Assembly: GCF_023554995.1 (NCBI RefSeq)
Contig: NZ_JAMJPK010000007.1
Location: 173,615 to 237,614, forward strand
From: Halomonas gemina
Lineage (GTDB): Bacteria; Pseudomonadota; Gammaproteobacteria; Pseudomonadales; Halomonadaceae
DNA length: 64,000 nucleotides
Reading direction: 5' to 3'
The notes below the pieces were generated by a model. The model ran no database searches, was not told the DNA's origin, and was given only the letters and a program-made list of their open reading frames with translations. Below are positions 8,036 to 18,752 of the stretch, piece after piece. Numbering within the stretch: position 1 is the first letter of the stretch; every line of letters begins with the position of its first letter. Both the position numbers and the translations under genes were made by a program.

Positions 8036-9619
8036 TTAATGGCTGGTGCCCTCTTCGTACCGCGTCTTGTTCCAGACGTTGTACTTGCCGGAGGGCTTGC
8101 TCATGGGAATGCGCTTCTCCTCCTCCAGGGTGTCGCCGTCATAGACGATCACCGCGCCGTCCTCTTCCCAGAGGCTCAACAGCAGCTTCTCGCCATGGCG
8201 GTCGAACTCCACGTGGGCGGCGGTCTTGCCGGGCTCGGGAGTCAGCGTCTCGACGATCTCGAGGCTCGCCTTGTCGATCACGTGGACGCGGTCACGGTGG
8301 GGGCCGAAGAAGACGTCCACCCAGACATAGGGGGAGTTGGCATGACTGCGCATGAAGAAGCCGGGACCATCGGTCTCCAGGGTCTTGATCACCTCCCAGG
8401 TGGTCATGTCGATGATCGACACCGCCGCCCGGGTGAGATGGGGCGTGGCCATGACGCGGCGCCCCTCGTGCTCCCAGGTGATCCCCGAGCCGAGGTGGGG
8501 CATGCCTTCCAGCGGCAGGTCGGCGACCTTCTCGCCGCTGTCCAGGTTGACCACCATGCCGCCCTGGCCATCGCCCTGGCCGCCTCGGGAGGCGCCGATG
8601 ACATGCGTATAGTCGAGGTCGAAGAAGAAGTCGTCCAGGTAGTCGGGCACCGGAATGCGCCGCACCTGGAAGTTGGGCGTGTCATGCCCGCGGCGCTGCT
8701 CGAGCGGGGTGGCCATATGGCCGGTGGAGACCACCGGCTCGGTGGGCAGCGGCCAGGGGATCTCCCACACCTCCTCGATATCCTTGAGGGCGGCGATGAA
8801 GCTGCCCCGCGGCGGCGCGGCATAGACGGCGCTGACCCGGGAGCTTTCGCCCTCCTCGCCCACCACCGGATAGACCTTCATCAGGTCGAGGTTGTGGGCA
8901 TCGAACAGCACCAGGCTGTGGGGCAGGTAGTTGGCGGCCATCACGTAGCGGCCATCGGCGGAGACGGCGATGTTGCGCATGTTGATGCCGGCGCGGACCT
9001 CGGCCACCACCTCCATATTGTAGATGTCGTACTTGGTGATCCAGCCATCCCGGGAGCCGAAGAAGACGTAGCGTCCGTCGGGGGTGTACTTGGGCCCGCC
9101 GTGCAGGGCATAGCGGGTCTCGAAGCGGTGGATCGGCTCGAAGGTGTCGCCGTCGAGCAGGCTGGCGTGGTGGTCGCCTGTCTCCACCACGATGAACAGG
9201 TTGAGCGGGTCGGCGTCGAAAAGCGGCTCATCCGGCAGCGATCCATCGGGATGAATGACCTGGTGGCTGTCGAGGATCTCGTCGCGCCCCCAGGTGGGCT
9301 CCACTTCGGGCGCGCGGTAGAGCCACTCGGCCAGGGAGGCGATCTGGCCCTCGTCGAGCTGCTCGCCGAACGCCGGCATCTGGCTGGCCGGTCGACCGTC
9401 GCGGATCACCGCCTCGGCGGCCTGCGGCTTGAGCCGCGAGAGGTTGCCCGGCAGCAGCGCCGGGCCGATGCCGCCCAGGCGCTCCTCGCCATGACAGGAG
9501 GCGCACTGCGACTGATAGAGGGTGCGGATGTCGTCGGCACCGGCCGGCACCATGACCGTGACCAGCAGCGTCGCCGCAAGGGCCTGCAGGAACATCCGGA
9601 GGGGAAGGACGCGTTTCAC
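8036..9619 (-). CDS. nirN: NirN: c-type cytochrome / heme d1-domain protein (dihydro-heme d1 dehydrogenase)
   Basis: Periplasmic protein with an N-terminal signal, a cytochrome c domain with CASCH (residues 39-43) and a C-terminal eight-bladed d1-type propeller, about 527 residues in all. In characterised relatives NirN performs the last step of heme d1 formation and passes the cofactor to NirS. The GTG start at 9619 overlaps the nirE stop by four bases (GTGA); a nearby ATG at residue 9 is possible. It resembles NirS in layout but is a separate subfamily. It is the last gene of the nirS-D-L-G-H-J-E-N transcript. Confidence 0.9.
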   Translation of the reverse strand: MKRVLPLRMFLQALAATLLVTVMVPAGADDIRTLYQSQCASCHGEERLGGIGPALLPGNLSRLKPQAAEAVIRDGRPASQMPAFGEQLDEGQIASLAEWLYRAPEVEPTWGRDEILDSHQVIHPDGSLPDEPLFDADPLNLFIVVETGDHHASLLDGDTFEPIHRFETRYALHGGPKYTPDGRYVFFGSRDGWITKYDIYNMEVVAEVRAGINMRNIAVSADGRYVMAANYLPHSLVLFDAHNLDLMKVYPVVGEEGESSRVSAVYAAPPRGSFIAALKDIEEVWEIPWPLPTEPVVSTGHMATPLEQRRGHDTPNFQVRRIPVPDYLDDFFFDLDYTHVIGASRGGQGDGQGGMVVNLDSGEKVADLPLEGMPHLGSGITWEHEGRRVMATPHLTRAAVSIIDMTTWEVIKTLETDGPGFFMRSHANSPYVWVDVFFGPHRDRVHVIDKASLEIVETLTPEPGKTAAHVEFDRHGEKLLLSLWEEDGAVIVYDGDTLEEEKRIPMSKPSGKYNVWNKTRYEEGTSH

Positions 9620-10464
9620 AGGGCAATCCGCTCGCGCACCAGTTCCAGGGTCTCGCCCTCGGCGAAGATCGCCTCCTTGGGGGCCGGCTGGGCCAGGGTG
9701 TCGGCCAGGCGCACCACCTCGCCCACCACGATCAGGGTGGGCGGCCTGAGCCCCTCGCGCGCGATGGTCTCGACCAGCTCGCCCAGACAGGTGATCACCT
9801 GGCGCTGCTCGGGGGTGGTGCCCCGCTCCACCAAGGCCACCGGATGGTCCGCGGGCAGGCCGTGGTCCTGAAGCTTGCGGCTGATGAGTTCGGCATTGGC
9901 CAGCCCCATGTAGAAGACCGCCGTGTGATGGGGCACCGCCAGGGAGGTCCAGTCCAGGGCCAGGTCGCCGTCGCCCTTGCAGTGGCCGGTGACGAAAGTG
10001 ACGCTCTGGGCATGGTCGCGATGGGTCAACGGGAAGCCGCCGTAGGCGGCACAGCCCTGGGCGGAGGTGATCCCCGGCACCACCCGGAAATGGATGCCAT
10101 GCTCGACCAGCACCTCGGCCTCCTCGCCGCCGCGACCGAAGATGTAGGGATCGCCACCCTTGAGCCGTACGACCCGCTTGCCCTCCCCGGCCAGGCGCAC
10201 CAGCAGGGCATTGGTCTCGTCCTGGGTCAGGGCATGGCAGCGCGAGGCCTTGCCCACGTAGAAGCGCCGGGCCCTGGGGCTCGCCAGGGCCAGCACCTCC
10301 CTGGAGACCAGGCGGTCGAAGACCAGGCAATCGGCCTGCTCGAGCAGCGACAGGGCCCGCAGGGTCAAGAGCCCCGGGTCGCCGGGCCCGGCACCAACGA
10401 TGGCCACCTCGCCTGGGGCCAAGGGCGACTCGGCGAGATCATAGGAAACGCGACGTGACGGCAT
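9616..10464 (-). CDS. nirE: Uroporphyrinogen-III C-methyltransferase (heme d1 pathway)
   Basis: SAM-dependent methylation of uroporphyrinogen III to precorrin-2, the entry step to heme d1 (cytosolic). The 282 residues show SUMT motifs VGAGPGDPGLLTLRAL near the N-terminus, VVRLKGGDPYIFGRGGEE (about 100-117) and VVPGITSAQGCAAYGG. Placement between nirJ and nirN indicates the dedicated d1 copy rather than the siroheme or cobalamin one. It overlaps nirN by four bases. Confidence 0.93.
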   Translation of the reverse strand: MPSRRVSYDLAESPLAPGEVAIVGAGPGDPGLLTLRALSLLEQADCLVFDRLVSREVLALASPRARRFYVGKASRCHALTQDETNALLVRLAGEGKRVVRLKGGDPYIFGRGGEEAEVLVEHGIHFRVVPGITSAQGCAAYGGFPLTHRDHAQSVTFVTGHCKGDGDLALDWTSLAVPHHTAVFYMGLANAELISRKLQDHGLPADHPVALVERGTTPEQRQVITCLGELVETIAREGLRPPTLIVVGEVVRLADTLAQPAPKEAIFAEGETLELVRERIAL

Positions 10465-10484
10465 GGCGGAATTCCTCGCAAGCC

Positions 10485-11687
10485 TTACTGGATTTCGACG
10501 GCCTGGATGGCCTCATAGGGAGCGGAGATACGGCGCTCGCCCGCGTCGGCGACGCCGATCTCGCGGTTGGTCAGGTAGCAGCCGGGATCCTCTTCCCAGG
10601 GGTCACCGGAGACCTTCCAGGCCCGCACCCGGGTGTTGCCGTTGCAGATCGGCAGGAAATGGCACTCGCCGCAGCGCCCCTTGAGCGGCCGCGGGCGCTG
10701 GCGGAAGCCGACCATCAGCGGGTCCCGGGTGTCGCGCCAGATCGAGGAGAAGGGCCGCTCGCGGACGCTGCCCAGGTCGTGGTCCCACCAGAAGGTGTCG
10801 GGGTGGACGTGGCCCAGGTTGTCGATGTTGGCGATATGTTCGCCGGAGGCGTTGCCGCCCCAGTTGAGCAGCCGCCGCTCCAGGGCCTCGACCTGGTCGG
10901 GGAAGTGCTCGCGGGCCCACATCAGCAGGAAGGGGCCGTCAGCATCATTGTTGCCGGTGACGTACTCGCGCTCCACGCCGCGCTCGAGCTCCGCTCGGCA
11001 GTGGTCGAATAGCCGGGTCATGGCGTCGCGGGTCATCTGGTGCCAGGCGTCCTGCTTGCTGTGGCGCCGGCCGCGGCCACCGTAGTTGAGGTGCGAGAGG
11101 TAGAACTTGTCGACGTCGTGCTCGTCAAGCAGGGCCAGGATATCGCCGAGCTGCTCGTAGTTCTCGCGGGTCAGGGTGAAGCGCAGCCCCACCTTGATGC
11201 CGCGCGCCTTGCACAGCTTCACCGCATGCATGGACTCACGGAAGGCGCCCTTGCGCTGGCGGATGACGTCGTGGGTCTCCTCCAGACCGTCGATGCTGAT
11301 GCCCACGTAGTCGTAGCCCACATCGGCGATCTCGTCGATGTTCTCCTCGGTGATCAGGGTGCCGTTGGTGGAGAGCCCGGTGTAGATCCCCAGCGCACGG
11401 GAGCGCCGCGACAGCTCGAAGATATCCGGGCGCATCAGCGGCTCGCCTCCGGAGAGGATCAGCGCCGGCACCCGGAAGGCGGCGAGGTCGTCGAGCACCG
11501 CATGGGCCTCGGCGGTGGAGAGCTCACCGGCGAAGTCGATGTCCGCGGAGGTGGTGTAGCAGTGCTTGCAGGTCAGGTTGCAGCGACGGATCAGGTTCCA
11601 GATCACCACCGGGCCGGGGGGCTTGCGCGCCGGAGGGATGGGACCCGGCTCCATCAATGTCTTGATATAGCGGGTGACGCGGAACAT
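10485..11687 (-). CDS. nirJ: Radical SAM heme d1 biosynthesis protein NirJ
   Basis: Radical SAM enzyme that replaces propionate side chains with oxo groups during heme d1 synthesis (role known from studied NirJ proteins). It has 400 residues. The CNLTCKHC cluster motif gives Cys36, Cys40 and Cys43. The GGEPLM SAM-binding segment follows, with further C-terminal Cys (CGECHFLPIC and a later Cys) for an auxiliary iron-sulfur site. It lies 18 bp after nirH in the nir operon. Confidence 0.95.
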   Translation of the reverse strand: MFRVTRYIKTLMEPGPIPPARKPPGPVVIWNLIRRCNLTCKHCYTTSADIDFAGELSTAEAHAVLDDLAAFRVPALILSGGEPLMRPDIFELSRRSRALGIYTGLSTNGTLITEENIDEIADVGYDYVGISIDGLEETHDVIRQRKGAFRESMHAVKLCKARGIKVGLRFTLTRENYEQLGDILALLDEHDVDKFYLSHLNYGGRGRRHSKQDAWHQMTRDAMTRLFDHCRAELERGVEREYVTGNNDADGPFLLMWAREHFPDQVEALERRLLNWGGNASGEHIANIDNLGHVHPDTFWWDHDLGSVRERPFSSIWRDTRDPLMVGFRQRPRPLKGRCGECHFLPICNGNTRVRAWKVSGDPWEEDPGCYLTNREIGVADAGERRISAPYEAIQAVEIQ

Positions 11688-11705
11688 GGCGTTCTCCTGC
11701 CTTCG

Positions 11706-12263
11706 TTACTCTTGCGGGACGCGGCGCGCCAGGCGCAGACCGGTCTTCTTGAGGATGCGCGAGCTGTAGAGGATGCGGTGGTCACGACACGCCTCGCCCA
11801 GGCGCTCGCGCAGCACCGCCGCCTGGCGCTCGACCTCCTCCCGGCTGCAGCCGTGGAGCATGGCGAACAGGTTGTAGGGCCAGTGGGGGAGGTGACGCGG
11901 GCGGCGGTAGCAGTGGCTGACGCCCTCGATGGCGGCCACCTCGCGGCCCAGGCGGTCGATCTGGGCGTCGTCGACGTCCCACACCGTCATGCCGTTGGCC
12001 ACGTAGCCGAGCCGGTAGTGGTTGGGCACCGCGGCGACCCGGCGGATCACCCCGCGCTCCTGCATCGCCCGCATGCGCTCGAGCACCGCCTCGCCGCTCA
12101 TGCCCACCTCGCGGCCCACCGCCCCCCAGGGGTCGGGGACCAGCGGCAGGCCGGCCTGGGTGGCCAGCACGATGGCGCGGTCGGCGGCGTCGAGGCCCCG
12201 GGCATCGCGCTCGGGTACATCGCCATCCGGGTCCGGCCTAGACGGGCAGGTGGAGACGGACAT
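11706..12263 (-). CDS. nirH: Siroheme decarboxylase subunit NirH (Lrp/AsnC-like)
   Basis: One of four AsnC/Lrp-fold proteins (NirD, L, G, H) that decarboxylate siroheme to didecarboxysiroheme. It has 185 residues. The ATG at 12263 was chosen for its strong ribosome site (AAGGAGGAGG); it overlaps the nirG end by 26 bp. An N-terminal HTH-like region (LDAADRAIVLATQAGLPLV) leads into the HWPYNLFAMLHG block containing the conserved His. Longer upstream reading is nirG in another frame. Confidence 0.9.
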   Translation of the reverse strand: MSVSTCPSRPDPDGDVPERDARGLDAADRAIVLATQAGLPLVPDPWGAVGREVGMSGEAVLERMRAMQERGVIRRVAAVPNHYRLGYVANGMTVWDVDDAQIDRLGREVAAIEGVSHCYRRPRHLPHWPYNLFAMLHGCSREEVERQAAVLRERLGEACRDHRILYSSRILKKTGLRLARRVPQE

Positions 12264-12696
12264 GGAACTCCTCCTCCTTGGGCATGTTGTAGACCGGCAG
12301 GCCGGTGGCCGCCTCGATGCCGGCGATGGTCTCGGCGATGGCCTCGGGGGTCTCGGTGGCCAGCACGAACCACATGTTGAGGGCGTGCTCGCGGCGATAG
12401 TTGTGGGCCACCTCGGGGAAGGCGTTGACCGTATCAGTGACCCGCTCATAGTCGGCCTCGGGCACCGCCAGCGCTGCCAGGGTCAGGCCACCGCCCAGCC
12501 GCTCGGCGTGGTACATGGGACCGAAGCGGCTCAGCACACCGCCCTCGCGCAGGCGCTCGAGGCGATAGAGCAGGTCACCCTCGGCGATGCCCAACTCCCC
12601 GGCCACCGCTGCATAGGGGCGTGCCACCAGCGGCAGGCCGTCCTGCAGGCGGTTGATCAGGCGACGATCGACGGCGTCCAGGTCGTCGAGGGTCAT
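12238..12696 (-). CDS. nirG: Siroheme decarboxylase subunit NirG (Lrp/AsnC-like)
   Basis: AsnC-fold protein of 152 residues. It starts with LDAVDRRLINRLQDGLPLV and contains the AHNYRREHALNMWFV block with the His-rich catalytic segment of siroheme decarboxylases. The ATG at 12696 overlaps the nirL stop (ATGA). The N-terminal region keeps an HTH shape although the family acts as an enzyme. It probably pairs with NirH or the D/L pair; separate D, L, G, H genes (no DL fusion) match the Pseudomonas-type arrangement. Confidence 0.9.
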   Translation of the reverse strand: MTLDDLDAVDRRLINRLQDGLPLVARPYAAVAGELGIAEGDLLYRLERLREGGVLSRFGPMYHAERLGGGLTLAALAVPEADYERVTDTVNAFPEVAHNYRREHALNMWFVLATETPEAIAETIAGIEAATGLPVYNMPKEEEFHVRLHLPV

Positions 12697-13226
12697 GCCT
12701 CCCCCTCCCTCACGTAGCGGCCGCCACACTGGCGATAGGCGTGGGTGCTGAACAGCACCCGGTGCTCCAGCTCGCCCAGGCCCAAGCGTTCGACGATGGC
12801 GGCAAGCTCTGCCAGCACCCGCTCGCGACGGGCGCCGTGGATCATGCAGAAGAGGTTGTAGGGCCAGTCGGGGAGTTGCCGCGGACGGCGGTAGCAGAGC
12901 GTCACCGCGGTCTCCCGGGCGAGGCGACGGCCCACCAGGGCGACCCGCTCGTCCGGCACGTCCCACACCACCATGGCATTGGCCTGGATCCCCAGGCGGC
13001 GATGGCGCACCACCAGCCCGAGGCGCTTGATCAGCCCCTCGGCCTGCCAGCGGCGTACGCAGGCCATCACCTCATCCTCGGCGAGGCCGGCCTGCTCGGC
13101 CAGGGTGCGCCAGGGGCGCGGGGTGAGCGGCAGCCCCTGTTCCAGCAGGGCGCGCAGGCGGCGATGGGCATCCGGCTCGCCGGGCACGCGGGCGGTGTCG
13201 AGGGACAGCGGGGTCGCGGTGCTCAT
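12693..13226 (-). CDS. nirL: Siroheme decarboxylase subunit NirL (Lrp/AsnC-like)
   Basis: AsnC-fold protein of 177 residues in heme d1 synthesis. The DWPYNLFCMIHG block (about 120-131) and a C-terminal tail (HRVLFSTHAYRQCGGRY) are typical of the NirL/NirH side of the family. It overlaps nirD by four bases upstream and nirG by four bases downstream, so translation is coupled. Assignment as L rather than H rests on the C-terminal tail and gene order. Confidence 0.88.
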   Translation of the reverse strand: MSTATPLSLDTARVPGEPDAHRRLRALLEQGLPLTPRPWRTLAEQAGLAEDEVMACVRRWQAEGLIKRLGLVVRHRRLGIQANAMVVWDVPDERVALVGRRLARETAVTLCYRRPRQLPDWPYNLFCMIHGARRERVLAELAAIVERLGLGELEHRVLFSTHAYRQCGGRYVREGEA

Positions 13227-13729
13227 GTGCGCTCCAGTTCGGCCCAGGGAATGGGGAAGGAGAGGTCGATATGGAAGCCCTCCAGCATCGGCAGGCGCAG
13301 GATCGGCACGCCCAGGCGCGTCTCCAGGGCGTCGAGCCGCGCCTCGAGCTCGGGCTCGTCCGGCGCGGTCATCACGAACCAGAGGTTATAGTCATGTTCC
13401 CGAGCGTAGTTGTGGTTGACGCCGGGGGCGGCGTTGATGAGCTCTGCCAAGGCATCGCGCTCGGCCTCGGGCACGGCCACGGCGGCGAGCAGACTGGCGC
13501 CGGCCCTTGCATGGTCGAATACCGGCCCCACGCGGCTGAGCACGCCCAGCGCCTGCAGCCGCTCCAGCCGCGCGATCACCTCGGCCTCGGAGGTGCCCAG
13601 GCGCTCGGCCACGGTGTGGAAGGGGCGGGTACAGACCGGCAGGCCGCGCTGGTAGCTATCGACCAGGCGACGATCCAGGGTATCGAGCTCTTGAACTTGG
13701 CAGTACGGGGCTTGGCAATGCATCGGCAC
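13223..13729 (-). CDS. nirD: Siroheme decarboxylase subunit NirD (Lrp/AsnC-like)
   Basis: AsnC-fold protein of about 168 residues, first of the four siroheme decarboxylase genes. It shows LDTLDRRLVDSYQRGLPV and the NHNYAREHDYNLWFV block with conserved His/Tyr. The GTG at 13729 and the ATG at 13723 are both possible starts and change only two residues. It is 51 bp downstream of nirS, from which it is separated by a GC-rich hairpin (13748-13771). Confidence 0.88.
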   Translation of the reverse strand: MPMHCQAPYCQVQELDTLDRRLVDSYQRGLPVCTRPFHTVAERLGTSEAEVIARLERLQALGVLSRVGPVFDHARAGASLLAAVAVPEAERDALAELINAAPGVNHNYAREHDYNLWFVMTAPDEPELEARLDALETRLGVPILRLPMLEGFHIDLSFPIPWAELERT

Positions 13730-13747
13730 AGCTCACTTGCAGCGGGT

Positions 13748-13771
13748 GGCGGCGGGCTTGCGCCCGCCGCC
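13748..13771 (-). terminator. Hairpin between nirS and nirD
   Basis: Arms GGCGGCGGGC and GCCCGCCGCC pair over 10 bp around TTGC. No T-run follows. It probably stabilises the abundant nirS mRNA or partly terminates before the biosynthetic genes, giving more reductase than cofactor enzymes. Confidence 0.6.
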
Positions 13772-13780
13772 GGCTCCCGA

Positions 13781-15553
<1,773 letters not shown>

Positions 15554-15640
15554 TCATGGGCGAGTCATTGTTGTCGTTCGCCGGATGGCCACCCGAAGCT
15601 GTACGGCCGATGACCTTCCTGCGCCAGAGATTGGCCCATA

Positions 15641-15663
15641 AACGCGTATAATTCATGCATCTT
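15641..15663 (-). promoter_or_regulatory. NsrR-like box upstream of nirS
   Basis: The right arm TCATGCATCTT is a good NsrR half-site; the left arm (AACGCGTATAA) is poor. Support comes from geometry: it lies 32 bp from the Dnr box at 15696, almost the same spacing as the NsrR/Dnr pair at norCB (30 bp), and would cover the predicted nirS start site. Confidence 0.5.
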
Positions 15664-15695
15664 TAACGGGTCCCGCGCCGCTTTCCCCGCCAAGG

Positions 15696-15709
15696 TTGAC
15701 CTGTGTCAA
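15696..15709 (-). promoter_or_regulatory. Dnr/Anr box for nirS
   Basis: TTGACCTGTGTCAA is a perfect TTGAC-N4-GTCAA site. If centred at -41.5 for nirS, transcription starts near 15661 with a leader of about 150 bases. It could also act on the divergent nirC side, but the second box at 15787 fits that gene better. Confidence 0.75.
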
Positions 15710-15786
15710 AGGGACTCCGGCCTACCTCCAAAGAGACATTGCGAGCCCCGAGGGATCATGCTTCATGGGCCCTGCAGGGCGATGCT

Positions 15787-15800
15787 TTGACACCCGTCAA
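15787..15800 (+). promoter_or_regulatory. Dnr/Anr box for nirCF
   Basis: TTGACACCCGTCAA is a second perfect TTGAC-N4-GTCAA box, centred about 80 bp before the nirC ATG, a normal distance for an FNR-family activator. Two boxes in one divergent region suggest that nirS and nirCF each have their own Dnr-dependent promoter. Confidence 0.72.
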
Positions 15801-15873
15801 GGCACGCCCGGCCGCCAGCGGTGACACTGCCACCAGCCACGACACCGGGCCCTGCCTGCCCCGAGGAGATGCC

Positions 15874-16209
15874 ATGCCCCTGCCCGCCCCCCGCCACTTG
15901 CTGCTGGCGCTCTGCTGGTTACCGGTGGCCGCCCTGGCCGATGGCTCGCTCTCCGCCGAACGGGAGCAGGAGCTCGAGACCCTGCTCTACCAGGACTGCG
16001 GTTCCTGCCACGGCATGACGCTGCGCGGCGGCCTCGGCCCGGCGCTGCCCGAGTCACGCATGAACGCCTACAGCCGCGACGGCCTGGCCGCGCTGATCCT
16101 CAACGGCGTTGCCGGCACCGCCATGCCCGGCTGGGCCGGCCTGCTGACCGAGGAGGAGGCCCGCTGGCTCGCCGACCACCTTCAGAACGACAACCCCCTG
16201 GATGAGTAG
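15874..16209 (+). CDS. nirC: Small periplasmic cytochrome c (NirC)
   Basis: Mono-heme cytochrome c of 111 residues. It has a signal peptide (about 1-23), heme motif CGSCH (42-46) and axial Met in TAMPGW (Met84). NirC-type cytochromes c55x donate electrons to or assist maturation of NirS. The ATG at 15874 was chosen for its GAGGAG site; in-frame sequence further upstream is promoter with a Dnr box. It overlaps nirF by eight bases. Confidence 0.88.
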   Translation: MPLPAPRHLLLALCWLPVAALADGSLSAEREQELETLLYQDCGSCHGMTLRGGLGPALPESRMNAYSRDGLAALILNGVAGTAMPGWAGLLTEEEARWLADHLQNDNPLDE

Positions 16210-17425
16210 ATCGCCCATGGCCATGATTCCCCCAGCCCTTCGCACGCCCCTCGCCGCCGTCTCGTTGCTCGCCCTGCTGGCCGGCTGCCAGGCCACCCCA
16301 CCTGCCGAATTGCGCGGCACCGGCGACCTGGGTGTGGTGGTGGAGCGTGCCACCGGCAGCCTGGCGGTGGTGGATACCAGCCACCACCGGATCCTCGAGC
16401 GGGTGGAGGGGCTGGGTGACCTGTCCCACGCCTCGGTGAAGTTCTCGCGCGACGCCCGCTACGCCTTCGTCTTCGGCCGCGACGGCGGGCTGAGCCGCGT
16501 CGACCTGCTCACCGGGGAGATCACCCACCGGGTGATGCAGTCGGGCAACAGCATCGGCGGCGCCATCTCCCAGGACGGCTCGCGGGTGGCGGTGGCCAAC
16601 TACGAACCGGGTGGCGTGAAGATCTTCGACAGCGCAACCCTGGCGGAGGTAGCAGAGATCCCCGCCACCTACCGGAACGAGAAGGGCGAGGCGCAGCGCT
16701 CCAAGGTGGTGGGCCTGGTGGATGCCCCCGGCAACCGCTTCGTCTACAGCCTGTTCGAGGCCGGCGAGATCCACCTGGTCGACATGAACGGCGACACCCC
16801 CGAGGTGACGCGCTTCACCGATGTCGGCGAGGCGCCCTACGATGCCCTGATCGGCCCCGACGGGCGCTACTACATCGCCGGGCTGTTCGGCGAGGACGGC
16901 CTGGCGCTGCTCGACCTCTGGCACCCGGAGGCGGGGGTGCAGCGCATCCTGCCCGACTACGGACGCGGCGAGGAGCGCCTGCCGGTCTACAAGATGCCCC
17001 ACCTGGAGGGCTGGGCGATGGCCGGCGGCGCGGCCTGGCTACCGGCAGTGGGTCGCCACGAGGTGCTGGTCGCCGATACCGACGACTGGTCGCTGGAGGA
17101 GCGCATTGCCGTCCATGGCCAGCCGATCTTCGTGATGTCTCGACCGGACCAGCGCCAGGTGTGGGTCAACTTCGCCCATCCCGACAACGACGTGGTGCAG
17201 GTGATCGACACCGAGCGCCGCGAGATCGTCGCCACCCTGGAACCGGGCGAGGCGGTGCTGCACATGGAGTTCACGCCCCGGGGCGAGCAGGTGTGGATCT
17301 CGGCCCGCGACAGCGACCGGGTGGTGGTCTACGACACCCGCACCCTGGAGGAGGTCGCTCGGCTTTCGAGCGAATCGCCCAGCGGCATCTTCTTTACCGA
17401 CCGGGCGCACCGTATAGGACTATAG
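16202..17425 (+). CDS. nirF: Heme d1 biosynthesis lipoprotein NirF
   Basis: Periplasmic d1-type beta-propeller protein (407 residues) needed late in heme d1 formation. The N-terminus has a lipobox (LLALLAGC, Cys29), so the protein is probably anchored to a membrane as a lipoprotein. Propeller repeats of the form VVVERATGSLAVVDTSHHR recur along the chain, with conserved His in MPHLEGWAM and VHGQPIFVM. The ATG at 16202 overlaps the nirC stop; ATG 16217 is an alternative. Its separation from the other d1 genes on the opposite strand is unusual. Confidence 0.93.
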   Translation: MSRSPMAMIPPALRTPLAAVSLLALLAGCQATPPAELRGTGDLGVVVERATGSLAVVDTSHHRILERVEGLGDLSHASVKFSRDARYAFVFGRDGGLSRVDLLTGEITHRVMQSGNSIGGAISQDGSRVAVANYEPGGVKIFDSATLAEVAEIPATYRNEKGEAQRSKVVGLVDAPGNRFVYSLFEAGEIHLVDMNGDTPEVTRFTDVGEAPYDALIGPDGRYYIAGLFGEDGLALLDLWHPEAGVQRILPDYGRGEERLPVYKMPHLEGWAMAGGAAWLPAVGRHEVLVADTDDWSLEERIAVHGQPIFVMSRPDQRQVWVNFAHPDNDVVQVIDTERREIVATLEPGEAVLHMEFTPRGEQVWISARDSDRVVVYDTRTLEEVARLSSESPSGIFFTDRAHRIGL

Positions 17426-17510
17426 GAGCGCGTCAGGGCGGTCGACGTCACCCCGCCGCCAACCCTGCGACATTTTGCGTCAGCCCCGCGGGGTGACGGT
17501 GGTGACATTA

Positions 17511-17533
17511 AAGATGTATTTTACATACACCTT
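17511..17533 (+). promoter_or_regulatory. NsrR operator upstream of hmp
   Basis: 11-1-11 palindrome with arms AAGATGTATTT and ACATACACCTT, a close match to the NsrR consensus. It ends 29 bp before the hmp ATG, over the likely promoter. hmp is a classical NsrR target, which supports the call. Confidence 0.82.
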
Positions 17534-17562
17534 AAAAGACACCCCCTGACCGGAGACCTGCC

Positions 17563-18732
17563 ATGCTGACGATAGAGCAGGAGCAGTTGATCGCGGCCAC
17601 CGCCCCCGTGGTGGCCGAGCATCTCGATGCCATTACCCAGCACTTCTACCCGCTGATGTTCGAGCGCTATCCGCAGGTGAAGCCGCTCTTCAACCAGGCC
17701 CACCAGCAGGATGGCGGCCAACCGCGGGCCCTGGCCGGCGCCGTGCTGGCCTATGTGGGGCTGCGCCAGGACCCCCAGCAGGCACGCGGCGTGCTGGCCA
17801 CCGTGGTCAGCAAGCACGTCTCCCTGGGCATCCAACCCGACCAGTATCCCATCGTCGGCGAGTGCCTGATGGCCGCCATCGGCGAGGTGCTGGGCGAGGC
17901 GGTGACCCCGGAGGTCGCCGCGGCCTGGAGCGGCCTCTACGAGGAGCTCGCCGGCCTGCTTATCGAGCTTGAGGACCACCGCTACCGGGAGTTTGAGCGG
18001 CGCCCTGGCGGCTGGCGCGGCACGCGCCGCTTCCGCATCGCCGACACCCGCCAGGAGAGCGCGGTGATCCGCTCCTTCGTGCTGGAGCCCGATGACGGCG
18101 GCCCGGTGGCCGACCACCAGCCGGGCCAGTTCATCGGCGTAAGGCTGACCATCGACGGCGAGCAGGTCTATCGGCACTACAGCCTCTCGGATGTACCGAA
18201 CGGCCGCCACTACCGGATCTCGGTGAAGCGCGAGCCGGAGGGGCGCGCCAGCCGTCACCTGCACGATGCCATGGGCGTCGGCGACACCCTGGAGCTGCTG
18301 CCGCCGGCCGGCGACATGACCCTGGCCGACGGCGACGAGCCCCTGCTGCTGGCCAGCGGCGGCGTCGGCCAGACCCCGATGCTGCCCATGGCCCGCCATG
18401 CCCTGGCCCAGGGGCGCCGGGTGGTCTATCTGCACGCCGCCCTGGACGCCGAGCATCACGCCTTCCGCGATGAGGTCGCGGCCCTGGCCGCCGAGCATCC
18501 GCAGCGGCTCCGGGCGGTGAGCGTGCACGAGCGCGGCACTGAGGCCGAGCATACCGGCCGGATCGACCGCGAGCTGCTGGCCCGCCTGCTGCCCGAGGAT
18601 GCCCGCTGCTACTTCGTGGGTCCCCAGGGGTTCATGAACGCCGTGGACCGAGCGCTGGCCGATCTCGGCGTGCCCAAGGACCGTCGCCACTACGAGCACT
18701 TCGGCCCCTCGCGTCCCCTCGATGCCGCCTGA
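17563..18732 (+). CDS. hmp: Flavohemoprotein, NO dioxygenase
   Basis: Cytosolic NO detoxification (NO + O2 to nitrate, NADPH-dependent). It has 389 residues, standard length. The globin domain (1-about 140) has distal Tyr29 and Gln53 and proximal His85 in SKHVSLGIQPDQYPIVGE. The FAD domain has RHYSLSD; the NAD(P) domain has ASGGVGQTPML. It is a single gene after nirF with its own NsrR box, convergent with the sdhB-like gene. Confidence 0.97.
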   Translation: MLTIEQEQLIAATAPVVAEHLDAITQHFYPLMFERYPQVKPLFNQAHQQDGGQPRALAGAVLAYVGLRQDPQQARGVLATVVSKHVSLGIQPDQYPIVGECLMAAIGEVLGEAVTPEVAAAWSGLYEELAGLLIELEDHRYREFERRPGGWRGTRRFRIADTRQESAVIRSFVLEPDDGGPVADHQPGQFIGVRLTIDGEQVYRHYSLSDVPNGRHYRISVKREPEGRASRHLHDAMGVGDTLELLPPAGDMTLADGDEPLLLASGGVGQTPMLPMARHALAQGRRVVYLHAALDAEHHAFRDEVAALAAEHPQRLRAVSVHERGTEAEHTGRIDRELLARLLPEDARCYFVGPQGFMNAVDRALADLGVPKDRRHYEHFGPSRPLDAA

Positions 18733-18752
18733 GACCCACCCCACCCATGACG

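Noticed and set aside
8039..9871. Long open frame on the plus strand (about 610 codons)
   Set aside because: It is antisense to nirN and nirE; high GC content leaves long empty frames, and its sequence is low-complexity His/Gly/Val-rich with no family resemblance.
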